Position numbers and translations under genes: made by a program. Below, one piece after another: positions 1-10,926 of a stretch of DNA of 64,000 bases. Location: contig JABCPU010000323.1 in NCBI GenBank assembly GCA_016800925.1, forward strand, positions 1 through 64,000, read 5' to 3'. Source of the DNA: Suillus spraguei. Lineage: Eukaryota; Basidiomycota; Agaricomycetes; Boletales; Suillaceae. The notes beneath the pieces are model-generated. The model was not told the origin of the DNA. It saw only the letters and a program-made list of their open reading frames with translations, and did not search any database. Every line of letters begins with the position of its first letter. The first letter of the stretch is position 1.

Positions 1-3000
1 CAGGGAGGTCAGTGATTAGATCGACGGAGACCTGAGAAAAAGGCTGAGTCGCAGAAGAGGGAATCGGGGTGAGCGAAGGTCGAGTAGGATGCGTATCTGC
101 TTTCATTTGCTGACAAAGGGCGCAACCCTCTACATATTTCCGAATATAGGAGCCCATAGCGGGCCACCAGGCTTCCCTTTTGACGAGTTCTTCAGTTTTG
201 AATCTACCGGATGTCCTGCAGTAGGATGATCATGATACCATTTCAAGATATTGGGGCGATGTGCCGGGGAATGTAGGCACGATCTTTAAAATAGAGGACG
301 TTATCCTCAATCTTCCAGTCAGAGAGTGCCGGACTTCATAGGTGGAAGGCAAACACCATCAAGGGCATCGGATGCTGTTTTGAAGACAGGGTCGTTGAGG
401 GGGTCAGAGGATGACAACACATTCTTCAGGTCAGTGTCGATAAGATGAACGAATAAAGTATCAGGGAGGAGAGTCTGGTCCTCGTTATCGTCTTTGCCTG
501 AGTCGTAGTCAGGCCGACGAGATAGTGCATCTGGTACTGTCAATTTGGTACCCGCAACATGATGTAGTTTCAATGTCGTAAATAGACGAAATCATTTGCC
601 AATGTGCTTGGCGGTGGGTAAGCTTCTGTGCACTTCTAAAGTATAGAAGGTTCTTGTGGTCGGTGAATACCAGGAACGGGGTGTGGATTTCCTTCAAGAT
701 AATAACGCCATTCGTTCAGTGCCCGGATCACGGCAAGGAGTTCCCAATCAAATATTTGGTAGTTTCGTTCTGCGGGGTTCAAAGATTGCGAGAGGTATGC
801 GCATGGATGATAAACACCATTCTCATCGGTCTGCAAGAGACTCCGCCAGTTGCTACGAGCGAAGCGTCGGTAGCAATAGCAAATTGTTGGGAAGGATCAG
901 GGTTATGGAAGTACTGGTTGGGATGTGAAGCATCGTTTCAGTTCTTCGAAGGTATCCATACATTCGGTTGACCAATCAAAGACCTTATCCTTCTTTGTTA
1001 ATTCGATAAGAGGTCAGGCAATATCAGAATAATGGGAAATGAACGTGCAGTAGAAGTTGCAAAAGCCAAGGAATGACCGGACATCTTTTACAGATTTCAG
1101 AACTGGCCATTCAGCAATTCCCTTGGTTTTTGCGGTATCCATAGCAACCTGTCCAGGGCGGATTATCATTCCGAGGTATTCCACTTCTTTTGCATCAAAG
1201 GTGCATTTTTCTGGTTTCAAGAATAGATGCTCTTTTTCGTATCTTCATCAAAACCCGTCTCGTCCGTTCACGGTGTTCTGCCATGGTTGTAGAGAAAATC
1301 AGGATATCGTCCATGTAGATAACCATCCATCCTTCGTTGATTTCCTGTTGGAAGGTGCGATTCATGTATGCCTGGAAAGTTGCTGGGGAATTACAGAGGC
1401 CAAAGAACATGATGTTCGGTTCGAAGAGGCCAATTCCGTAAATGCTGCTTTCCAGCGATCATCGGGATGGATGCGAATATGTTATTATAACCGACCGAAT
1501 ATCCATTTTCTAAAGAACTGTGCATTGTGAAGGCGTGCGACAAGGGAATAGGAAGTGGGAGTGGATAGCGTTCTTGACTGTCCAATCATTGATGTAGCGA
1601 TAATCTTGACAGGGGCAAATTCTCCACTCTTCTTTCCCACAAAGAAGAAGCCACTAGCTTGGGGTGACTTCGATTCTGAGATGAAATTTTGCAACTTTTC
1701 ATCGATAAATTTTTGACGGCAGCGCGTTCTTTTTCCGATAGCGGGTAAACCTTAGACGTGCGAGGAATAAAACCGGGTTTAGTATCGATCCATGATCAAT
1801 ACCAGGGCGTTCAGGGGTAGTTTGTTTAGTCTTTTTAGCAAAGACATCTGCAAAGTCGCAAATAGTCCGGGACCAATTCTTCGAAAGATTTCTTTTTCTT
1901 TTCCTTCTCATCCGTGGCAATTCCTGAGCTTTGTTACTGTATTTCGGAGGAGGAAGGGAGATTGTGGAGTAGTTGGGAGTTGTTCGAGTCGGGAAGTTCC
2001 ATCACGTGTGAGGGGTGTATCCATGGATACTTCTTCATGATTCTCATGCTAACTCCATCGGTGTCGTATTCCACAAGGAATTCTCCATCTCCAAGCTCGT
2101 AAGAGGAAATTTCACGTACTTCTGGTGCATGCCAGACATCTTGCATAGTGTTGAATTGGTCATCATCCTCTGTTGGGATCAACGAGGGCACGGGTTCTTC
2201 TTCATTGGGATTTCTTCAATTGAAGCTGAAGGAGTATGTTGAAGAGTTTTCGGAGGACATAGAACTTGGATAGTTTTGGTACATTTGTATCTCGTCCAGG
2301 ATTTCTTCTTCCCTTTTCTTTTCCATACTTCTGTTCTTCTATTGGCATTGCTCAATAGGTTCTGTCTGGTCAATGCTCGGGCTTGGATTCGTTCTTGCGC
2401 TTTTCTGCGGGGAATTGGTGATACTGCTCGTGGCAGTTGTACATGGGGAATGGGTCTGTAGTACGTGGCATTCGTACTTCTGGTTCGGATCTTTAGGAAT
2501 AGTAGAGGGATGACAAGGGATCTCGGAAGTTGGAGTGTTGCCATTTCTTAGGGTGCAATGGAAGGCGGGGGCAATCCGTTCTTCTTCCGATCGTATCTAA
2601 GTCAATTTCAATTTCATCTGATTTCTGTTCGAGGGAGGCTAGTGTTTCAGCGCCCAATCTATACTTGGGTTCATTGCGCGTAACCATGGAATCCCAGAAG
2701 GATTTGATCTCTTCTTCCTAGTTTGTGATATTGAATTTTCCATACATGGTTCGTTCATCAATTTTGACCACTAGGAGACAGTAGTGTGATTGGTCCTCCT
2801 TTGATAAGAGTTCCATCTGCCGTAGTAACTCGAAATGGTGTTTTGAGTTTTCGTCATGTGATTTGATGGAGTTTCACAAATCTTCGGAAATAAATGTTCC
2901 TGCCGCGCCTGAATCAATAACAGCAGTGGTGTCGACGGATTTCAAGCGAGTACGTGAGTGAAGGGTGATAGGTATACGAAGTTCTTTTCTTTCACCTATA

Positions 3001-3902
3001 GTGCGTACAAGTCTTAGTCATACATTGGGAGAAACATACGTCAAATCTTTGTTTCTCCAATTCAAAAATCCTCAATAATCCGTCTCACAGTTTCTTCGCC
3101 TTCTTCTTCTTCTTTGACTTCGGCTTGTCGGAGCGGGGGTTTTCTTCTTCTTCTCAGGACAGTTATGAATGCGGTGTCCTGTTTTCTTGCATCTGAAGCA
3201 TTGTCCTTTCTTCATGCATTCGGATCTCTCCATATCGGAGATTCAATCTACAACCATTGCATTAGGGTCACGATTAGGTATGTATCGTGCGTTTCCATAA
3301 TTCTTCTTCTTCTGTTGTGGAGCATGATGTGTTCATATTGCTTGAAGACGATGGTGGGAGTTGTCAATGGAAACACATTGCAATACAACCTCGCGGAATA
3401 CTTCTGAGACATCTCCTGGTGCAAAAAGCTTTGTAAGGATACCCAAGTTCAGGCCATCTTGGAAGAATTGGATCTTTGTTGCATTGTTGGTGATACGGGC
3501 CTTGGCTGCAAGTGCCTCAAAGTCAGCGATGTAGGTATGGAGATCTCTGCTTCCTTGTTTGAGGTCCCTGAGTTTCGTGAGTGTGGTTCCTTTGGTATCC
3601 ACTGGTTCAAAGGCTTCTTTGAAGCTTTTCATAAAATCCGACAGTGTCCCATAACCGACTTTTTGTCCAGAGGTATCAGTTGACTGAGCATGATCGAGGA
3701 ATTGTTCTTTCCAAGATTTGGCATTTTTCTCAGTCATGAAGGATGTTATGAAAATGATCTTCTGCTTGTCTGTGGTGTAAAGCTTTTCATTGATGTCGAA
3801 GCATAGATTGCATGATTGGATAAATTCGCGAGAATTGTCGCAATCTCCATCAAAACCGATTGGGAGACCGATTTTGTATTCAAATTCTTTGGTGGTTGTC
3901 AT
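1..3902 (-). pseudogene. Ty3/gypsy (chromovirus-like) gag-pol, degenerate, copy 1
   Basis: Retrotransposon polyprotein remnant read right to left, in many frame-broken pieces. The gag begins at 3902 (MTTTKEFEYK) and runs to about 3333. A CX2CX4HX4C zinc knuckle (CFRCKKTGHRIHNC) lies near 3155-3225, and a protease-like stretch at about 2750-3000. Reverse transcriptase occupies about 1000-2000 with an intact YMDD core (VIYMDDILIF) near 1300. RNase H is at about 500-970, and the connection segment ends in VPDALSRRPDY at about 520. The integrase HHCC zinc region (KREAWWPAMG, CALCQQ) is at 1-250. The remaining integrase and 3' LTR lie outside the window. Frameshifts between gag, RT and RNase H make it inactive. 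It is closely related to the copy at 37919-41447, which has the same order. Confidence 0.9.
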
Positions 3903-4017
3903 AGTGGTGATTCATCTGGTGAGTTATACTTTCTCGGTGCCTACACGCGCTGTCTTGCTGTCCGTTAGGGCTTATCAGGGTTCAGGGTCGTAGACTGGGT
4001 AGTCGACGATCAGGTGG

Positions 4018-4028
4018 ACTTTAATCTT
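4018..4028 (-). other. putative self-primer binding site of gypsy copy 1
   Basis: Plus-strand ACTTTAATCTT (sense AAGATTAAAGT) lies one base from the inner LTR edge, where the primer-binding site should be. It does not begin with TGG as tRNA-primed sites do. It is instead complementary to an 11-nt stretch inside the LTR (4289-4299) that lies 34 nt downstream of the LTR TATA box. This matches the Tf1-type self-priming mechanism, in which the folded 5' end of the RNA primes cDNA synthesis. Confidence 0.65.
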
Positions 4029-4029
4029 T

Positions 4030-4502
4030 TGTTACGACTGGGGTGGCGTCACCAGCGACAGTGAAAAGACACTGACGGTCTGCTGGGAAGTTCTACAATG
4101 TCCAGAAGAGGACAAGGTGAAAGTACAAGGAACGCGTTCCGAGTACTGTCAAGGGTTTGGCCTCAAAGACAAGTCTAAGAGGTTCTACGAGAATAGAGAC
4201 TAAGACTAAGGAGTGCTTGGACTTAGAGACGATTCAAGGCGACTTAGGTTGGAGACCTAAGCGAAGGATGTTCCAGGTAAAACCCAGTAAGATTAAAGTA
4301 AAGTATACAAGTGTAATACAACATGCTTAAATAGGTCAATATGTGTGCATGGACCAAGAGAGTCGTGAGAATGTAAGTGCGTATCCAAAGAAGGAAGGCA
4401 ACTATAGTACAGATGTGTTGAACATATGAGTCAGAGTTCGTTATGTAATGTACAGGTAAAGGAAACAAAGAGAAAATAACAGGGGCACGTACAATTGTAA
4501 CA
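4030..4502 (-). repeat. LTR, family A (5' LTR of gypsy copy 1)
   Basis: A 473-bp LTR with TGTTA...TAACA ends. It adjoins the gag leader and is oriented with the minus-strand element. On the sense strand it has a TATA box (TATTTAAG, 4333-4326) followed 34 nt later by ACTTTAATCTT. Related LTRs are at 36819-37336, 41568-42081 and 49071-49545. It is inserted in a family C LTR, whose remainder continues to its right. Confidence 0.88.
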
Positions 4503-5592
4503 ATATCCAATCCATGCTCATATCCGAAACTATTCCCATGCACCTGCTCATTACCCCTTTTAGATTATACCTGTGTCTGGTGTTCAGTTATCTCTGCACC
4601 TCCGGCTTTCAGTTATCTCGACTTTCGTCTTGATAAGATATTTTGTACAAGTCTTATTTCCGAGTTCATAGCCTTGTGTTCCATTGTACTTACTAATGTG
4701 TTCCACATGCCTCAGACATAGCCTTGGACTATCCTTAATTACCTTCCGGCATGCTACCTACAGTATATAAGCTTGTAGTACAACTCCAGCAGACCTCAGT
4801 CTGATCATTGCTTTCCTACTTCTGTATATTCCTTTGACTTCTGTATCTTGTTACCATGCCTATATGAATCTGTTTCCGTTCTTGCACTTGGGCTCTGCCT
4901 ATATCCTTTTTGGACTTCGTCTGTTTCCTGTCTCTCATCCGTTTCACCTCCAACTCTACCTTTGGTAGTCTTATCCTGTCTGTGTCTATTCCGGACCTTG
5001 TCCAGAGTAGTCTATACTATCTCTACACCATATCCGGACCTACTCCTCTCAAGTAGTCAACACCTCCCTAAGATCCATAGAGCTATGCTCGTCCAATCAT
5101 CCAATCATCCGCCTCTCTGCTCTTCTGCTCTTCTGCTCCTCCGAGCTCCAGACCTTTGGACCTCTGGTCCTCCAGATCTATCCTATCCTATCCTCCAATA
5201 TCTATGGATTATCTTTCCCCTGTGGAGCTCTGCTCCTATCCTGCCCTGGACTTTGTCCAGGAGACCATCTTTCATCCATTCTACTTGCAACTTGTTCCAG
5301 TAGTCTTACCATTACTCCCTACCATCCGGAAATAGTTCCGGCGTGTTCCCGCGCTCATCTGGAAGTCCTTCAGAGCTCTATTGAGCTATCCTGTCCTAAG
5401 AGTTCATCCGGACTCCATCTGGACTTCACCATAACTCCCCCTTGGACTTCATCTGAAATTAAGGGCACATACTCGGGTAAGGGGCACAGCGTACAAGCTG
5501 AGGCCAAGCCCCTTTGACTTTCCGACCCTCTGGTACAACACTATGTAAAGCCAGGACTTCTTAGTAGCCCCCAGTTTTGCATGGTTGTAACA
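4503..5592 (+). repeat. LTR fragment, family C
   Basis: Non-coding sequence ending in GCATGGTTGTAACA, with a TATA box (TATATAAG) near 4765. The right part (about 5060-5592) recurs at 50411-50925, and the left part (4503-4600) recurs at 45285-45371. Its 5' end was lost or displaced by the family A LTR at 4030-4502. The CT-rich repeats around 5100-5160 are internal to the LTR. I see no coding sequence. Confidence 0.7.
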
Positions 5593-6184
5593 GGTATGCT
5601 GGGTACTAGGCTTCAGCACTACAGATGACAAGTGGTTGCCTAGAAGAGAGTTGGAAGATTGTGAAGCTTTAGATGTTTGGGAGAATGAGAGAGCTCAAGG
5701 ATAGTGGGGAAGGGTGTAAGCATAATGCTTACCACACATCAAGGATGATGCAAACAATAACACAATCTATGACAACATGCCCTGGTCCTCTCTGATTGGA
5801 CACCGCATGAGACTCCAATGTGTATATAAAGCTTACTGTACACATACCTAGAGCTTAGCTTCTCTCACCACCTTGTCAATCATATGCTCTTCCATGTTAC
5901 TGTCTGCCTGTTAGTGTTTGCCGTTGAAGTGACAGCCTTTCACATATGCTGGACCCATATGGGTGCATAACTTTTGGAGTTGAGGATGGGGAAGTGCCTT
6001 TCAATAGTGTACCTTGTTCTTATAGCCCCTCCCTGTCCTCATTAGCCTCTTCTTGCAAGAGAATTAACAATGTATTCAAGTTATACTGATAGATATCAGT
6101 GTACTAGGGTTAGTCTGAATTTGGCCTAGGTCATTCAAGCTCCGACCTTTGGCAAAATAGTCAGCCGAGAACATCTCACATAGT
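5593..6184. other. intergenic, no gene recognised
   Basis: I see no credible coding frame. The only notable element is a TATA-like stretch near 5822-5830 (TATATAAAGC) with no clear gene downstream. It may be an old promoter or LTR relic. Confidence 0.4.
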
Positions 6185-6583
6185 AAAACTTCAACTTACT
6201 TAATCAGCCTTTTTTGGACTTTTCACATCTTTTCAAACAGGAGTGGTCCTTTTTTTGGTTATCCACTGCCTGATCCGAACTTATGTGTTCCAATATGTTT
6301 TATAAACCTAAGAGACATGCTTTAAAACATAAAAACAGAAATTTGTTACCAGTAAGTGGCACAGAGTGCTGATTATCTTCATTTTCAAATCCTCTCCTGA
6401 AGTGGTAATCTTTGCAAATTGTGAACTCTAACCATTGCAATGGTATGAAATAATAATAATAAACTATTCTTGATACTCAAGTTGGGACCAGGCAGTGAAT
6501 TAAGAAAGATTATTGAAAAAAAGGCCACTCCTTGAAAAGATATGAAAAGTCCAAAAAAGTCTGATAAAGTAAGTTGAAGTTTT
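6185..6583. mobile_element. MITE-like element with about 95-bp imperfect terminal inverted repeats
   Basis: The left arm (6185 to about 6280) begins AAAACTTCAACTTACTT. The right arm (about 6487-6583) is its imperfect reverse complement, ending AAGTAAGTTGAAGTTTT. Shared blocks include CTTTTTTGGACTTTTCA, AGGAGTGG and CACTGCCTG, with small indels between the arms. The core of about 200 bp has no coding capacity. No clean target duplication was seen, so the superfamily is not assigned. Confidence 0.72.
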
Positions 6584-6868
6584 CCTGATGTTTGCTAAAT
6601 GTTGGTCAACATCTGGATGCCAAACTGACTCTAAGTGAACCGCAGCATAGAAGCAGACATGCATGTTTTGTATGCTACGGTAATTCTAAAATCCTAATTC
6701 ACATGAGGGCACGTCGTCAATTCTGCTTGGACGCCCTTATCAGACAAGGCAAACATCTATCTAGTTCTGTTAATTATACCACATAGTAGCAAGGCAGTGG
6801 CATCCCATTGTCAATTCAAATTCTCATTCACAAAAGTAGCATCGCTCACAAATGTCAATCGAGGAGGT

Positions 6869-8696
6869 TTATGAGACCAATATCTGGTACATCTCTTTGA
6901 CCTTCGCCACAACTTCTGGAACACCAGTATTCTGTGGGGGTAAAACGTAAATGAGAACACAAGAATCACAACATATCCCACCTTTGTAATCTCGTCACTA
7001 ATCTTAACGCACTCCTTCCCCTCAATCGACCCAAGTTTAATCACAATATTCAGCGCCTTGCTCTGTTCCTCATATCCACTACTCTTTTTCTTGAAATCGT
7101 TCGTCAGCCAAGTCCCAATACCAAACGAACCTGCACGTGCACAAAATCAATGGTTAGACGAGACACGACCCCAGATAAGGCGACAACGTGCACTTGAACC
7201 CAAGCAACTGACACTGCTCATTCAACTCCTTCGCCTTCTTAAAATCCAACGCATCGTTGAAGATGATAGCTTTCTGTTTATAATCGATGCCGCGCTCCTC
7301 GTACATCTGCATAGCCCTCGGCGCAAATACTTTTGGATCTCCCGAGTCTTGACGCAGGGCTTTCCATTGGTTGGCGCGTCTATTATCGAATTCCTATAAA
7401 TACAATGAAAACGTAAAAATATGAAGATGTGGATAAGAGAAACTCAGAGTCGTCGTGCGCACCCGATAAAACACTTCAGTGGAGAATGTATCTGTAGGCG
7501 TGACCGAAAGACTGTCTCCGTAGAGGTTTGACCAGAGATCCAGAGCCGTTCCCGCAGCGTCTTTATAATCACCCAGCGCTGCAATCTAAGTATATATTTG
7601 ATTAGAAGAGAATCTATCATGAAGATAGTAGTACTTGCACCCATAAACCACTCACTAAAAAGTATGAGTTCCAAGTCAATGAAAATAAGAGGAACGACGT
7701 ACTGAGCGATCGTGCCTACCGCGTTGAGATTGTATCGCATAGCGAGGTAGGGCTGCCAATCTGCGTCAAAAAAAAGGAGGACCACCGATGACTGCATACA
7801 TTACAAGTTCCATAAAACCCCTCCTTCCACTCATGCGCATCCCTCGCTTTCTTAATTCCCCTCACTACCAAATCATGCGTCACGAACGACCGCCTGCGCC
7901 GCGTCCCGAATTCACCAAACATACATCGCGCGTCTAAAAGGGATGTGGCTTTATGCGCAGCTTGTTCTGGCCCATTCTCGTATTCAGTAACACGAAAGAA
8001 TCAAGAGTGAATGTGATATTATATTTTCTTACCTTCCTGACCAGTATAATCCCAATCCCTATCTGCATATCGAAAATACATCTCAGAAAGACACGCCATG
8101 AGTGGTACAGCCCATAAAACCGTTTCCACCCATAAGCCTCTCGCTTCGATCTTGACGTTGCCCATATCGGGGTCATCTGGAGACGGTATGAAGGTGACAG
8201 ATATCTACGGGTGCGCGTCAATAGGGTTACAGGTACAGGTAACAGGGGAAGAGATCAAAAATTACTTGATCGGGTTTGAATCTATAGGACTGGAGATAAT
8301 CGAGATACCCAGCCTTGAAATACTTGCATTGATTTTGGAGCCAGAAGCGTTCGTCTTGTGTAAGTTGTACATCGGCGAAACCTGCATGTACTAAATCAAG
8401 CACCTCGTAGAGTGGATGGTTGGATGAACACGAACTGCTCAGTGCTTCGCGAAACTTCTCTATACATGTTCTGGGGAATTGACGATGCTTGTCGCGGTGC
8501 GTGAATCGATGTACGACTTTTGCAGTAGGATAGTATTCGAAAATAGCCTGTTGCATCGTGAACTGCGAAACGAAGTCAACATGATAGGAGACAATAACGG
8601 TGCTACTACGATACATGCCATGTATAAATCAGTGTCGAGGATCGACATAACCTTAAACTCAGTATGAACATCTCTGGCGCTGGTGTGGCTGGTCAT
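6869..8696 (-). CDS. NPT1: nicotinate phosphoribosyltransferase, paralogue 1 (10 exons)
   Basis: NAPRTase (EC 6.3.4.21) joins nicotinate and PRPP, with ATP, to give nicotinate mononucleotide in the Preiss-Handler NAD+ salvage pathway. Exons read on the minus strand: 8696-8619, 8562-8266, 8204-8033, 7966-7800, 7752-7703, 7654-7639, 7585-7463, 7393-7192, 7130-6982, 6931-6869. The sum is 1317 nt and 438 residues, close to yeast Npt1. Landmarks are the N-terminal SILDTDLY, FTHRDKH, GEFGTRRRRSF, GTIAHEWFMG (presumed phospho-acceptor His), TDTFSTEVF and the LRQDSGDP loop. The His codon is split by an intron, and exon 6 is only 16 nt. Three introns have GC donors (8618, 7638, 7191). Two of these (GCATGT, GCACGT) are weak and are GT in the paralogue, and the conserved DLYK lysine is Met. 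The frame is open, but splicing may be impaired. Confidence 0.88.
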
Positions 8697-9434
8697 GGTG
8701 AGGATGGATAAAGAGATTGATAAGAAGAGTCAGGTTATCAAGTTCACCTGCCATGACTCCCACCTAAGTCCTATAATTAGAGGTATCTGGGGACCGCCCG
8801 TATGAAGTACCGAATGGTCTGAGAGTCTCACCTGAGGCTGTGTGACACCGTTCTATTTAAGGTAACTGAATTGGATGGTTGCATCATACTATTTTTATAT
8901 CTTGCAGGCCAAGGACGAATTTCGTTTATAAAGTAAAGAAGGGGTGGTTATGAGACGACTAAGGTTGATAGTGGCAAGGAACAGATCGACGTAGTTAGCA
9001 ATACTTGATACTAGCAAACGAAAATAGACCTAGTGCACGAGAAAAGGCTTGGATCTGAATATAGAATTTACTTGTTCTATATAGATACGAGAGCAATTGA
9101 ACACTTTATATACGTTTTCGAGTGGTCGAATAGGCCGGAAAAAAGATTCGTAACACATGGGTACACGAAAATTGAGCGGGAAGGATAGGGGAACCGTGTG
9201 CACTCAGCAAATGAAAAGGCTGTATCCACGTGACTCAGATGCAATTAGTGAGGTCTTGAGTGGTCCGGGCGTAGAGGATAAGCATACGATCCTTACATTT
9301 ACGTCTGCCGATGTTTCTTCGTTGCTGTTACCAACATACATTGAATTGGATTGCGAAAAAAAGCAAGAAGGCAACGCTTGCTTCGAAGGCCGCTAAAGTC
9401 TCCACTGGGAGAAATTGCGACTCAAGAAACATGG
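8697..9434. other. intergenic, no gene recognised
   Basis: This lies upstream of NAPRTase paralogue 1 and should hold its promoter. No long coding frame resembles a known family and no repeat was recognised. Confidence 0.4.
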
Positions 9435-10150
9435 TCATGTAGTATGTTCTAACTTGCTAGTGCTCCACAGGCGCACAGTCTTTTCGTCCGTAGTTGTAAT
9501 GAAGGAGCTATCAGAAGAAATAGCGAGCGAGTTGATCTGGGAGAGGTAACCAGTGCATCGAGGTGTCCCAGTACTTGGTTGTTGACAGTTATGTTGTATG
9601 ATGCAGAGACAATTTGCTGGCCATCGGGTGCCCACACAACACTTTAAACCCAATCTTTGTGAGTGTTAACGTTGTTGTCCAACAGAGAAGCTCAGCGATA
9701 TCGGTGCGTCAAACACGAACGGTATCTATGATTTGCCGAATGCTAATTGTAGCCCACCAGACTCCTACAGGCCCGGAGTGCGATTAAAAGGACACCGCCG
9801 GCCTCTGCCATATCCTATGTAATAACTGTGCTATCATCTCGCACGATTGCGAGTCTCTTCATCGGGGGAGAAACACCGACCCAACCCCATCTGTATGCTG
9901 CACCAGCAGTTCCAATAACATCCGCTTGCTATCGACGTCCCAGATGATTATTTCTCCATCTCCTCCGTTCGCTATTTACCCTACGGCGACTGAAAGCACA
10001 AACTCACTGTGCCCCTTGACCGGCTCTTTCATCGATGATCTTTTCTTCACGATTTAAATTTGCACAGCGCGATCCCATGAACCGATTGACGACCCGTCGA
10101 CCGTATTCAAGGAATGCGACTGCCGACACTGCCTTCGTGTATGCACTTGC
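9435..10150 (-). pseudogene. WD40-repeat protein remnant
   Basis: Short frame-shifted blades of a beta-propeller are visible on the minus strand. They include SLAISSDSSFITTTDEKTVR followed by LWSTSKLEHTT near 9440-9520, VWAPDGQQIVSASYN near 9600-9630, and GGDGEIIIWDVDSKRMLLE near 9915-9970. These match the WD40 pattern (hydrophobic-S-PDG, then a Trp-Asp type end). Stops and frameshifts separate the blades and there is no start or complete propeller. The remnant lies between the two NAPRTase copies. Boundaries are approximate. Confidence 0.6.
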
Positions 10151-10926
10151 GTCGTTCTGTGTTGGCGCCCGCTGGGTTGTCTGCGCTGCTGTCGTGCTCT
10201 CTGTTATCTTTTATCATGCAATCCTTACATATCATTAAACAGGGAGATAGGCGGTCAGTGGCATTTGAAGTTGACGAGGGGCGTACTCAGCGGTCAAGTT
10301 GTCGATGTTATGTGTAGTGGAGGTCATGAGTAGAATTTCATGTCTGCCTATAACCCAAATCATGTACCGAAGTTTCAGTTCCTATCGAGTTGTACCATTT
10401 CGTCTTGGTAGACTACTCCTGCCAGACGCATCAATATTATAAGTTCATTCCAGGGCACATCTCACAATGGACATCCAGAACTACACAGGCAGTCGAAACC
10501 ACTGAATGAGAGTGATGCAATCGGGCGACCGTTTTTCGAACATGGAAACCTCTTAAGAACCGTCTTTGTAAACACAATCGCATACTTTTCCAGCGAGGCT
10601 AGTGCAAGAAATTAGCCACAATGATCTTTCTCTCACTGGTTCCGATTGGGTACAAGCTTCTTTTATAATAGTCGCGATCTGAATGCTGGGGCTGTCCTGA
10701 AATCAGATACCACCTATCTGACCTGATGGTCAGAGCTCATTGTGTCGCGTCGCGTCGGACATGAATGGTTGAGCATGCTACAGTTATTCTAATATAGTTA
10801 CTAGTACATTTCGTCGTCGAACTTTGGACGCCCTGGAGTGACGAGATAGCGCAAGACCATCATCAGTTCACTGAGATGTTATTCACGACAACACCATCAC
10901 TCCCAACTGCTGATCTACAAACAGGT
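10151..10926. other. intergenic, no gene recognised
   Basis: I recognise no coding sequence or repeat between the WD40 remnant and the 3' end of NAPRTase paralogue 2. Confidence 0.35.

Noticed and set aside
4848..5303. A 151-residue plus-strand open frame
   Set aside because: It lies inside a family C LTR, is Leu/Ser/Pro-rich from CT-rich DNA, and is not conserved in the copy at 50.4 kb.
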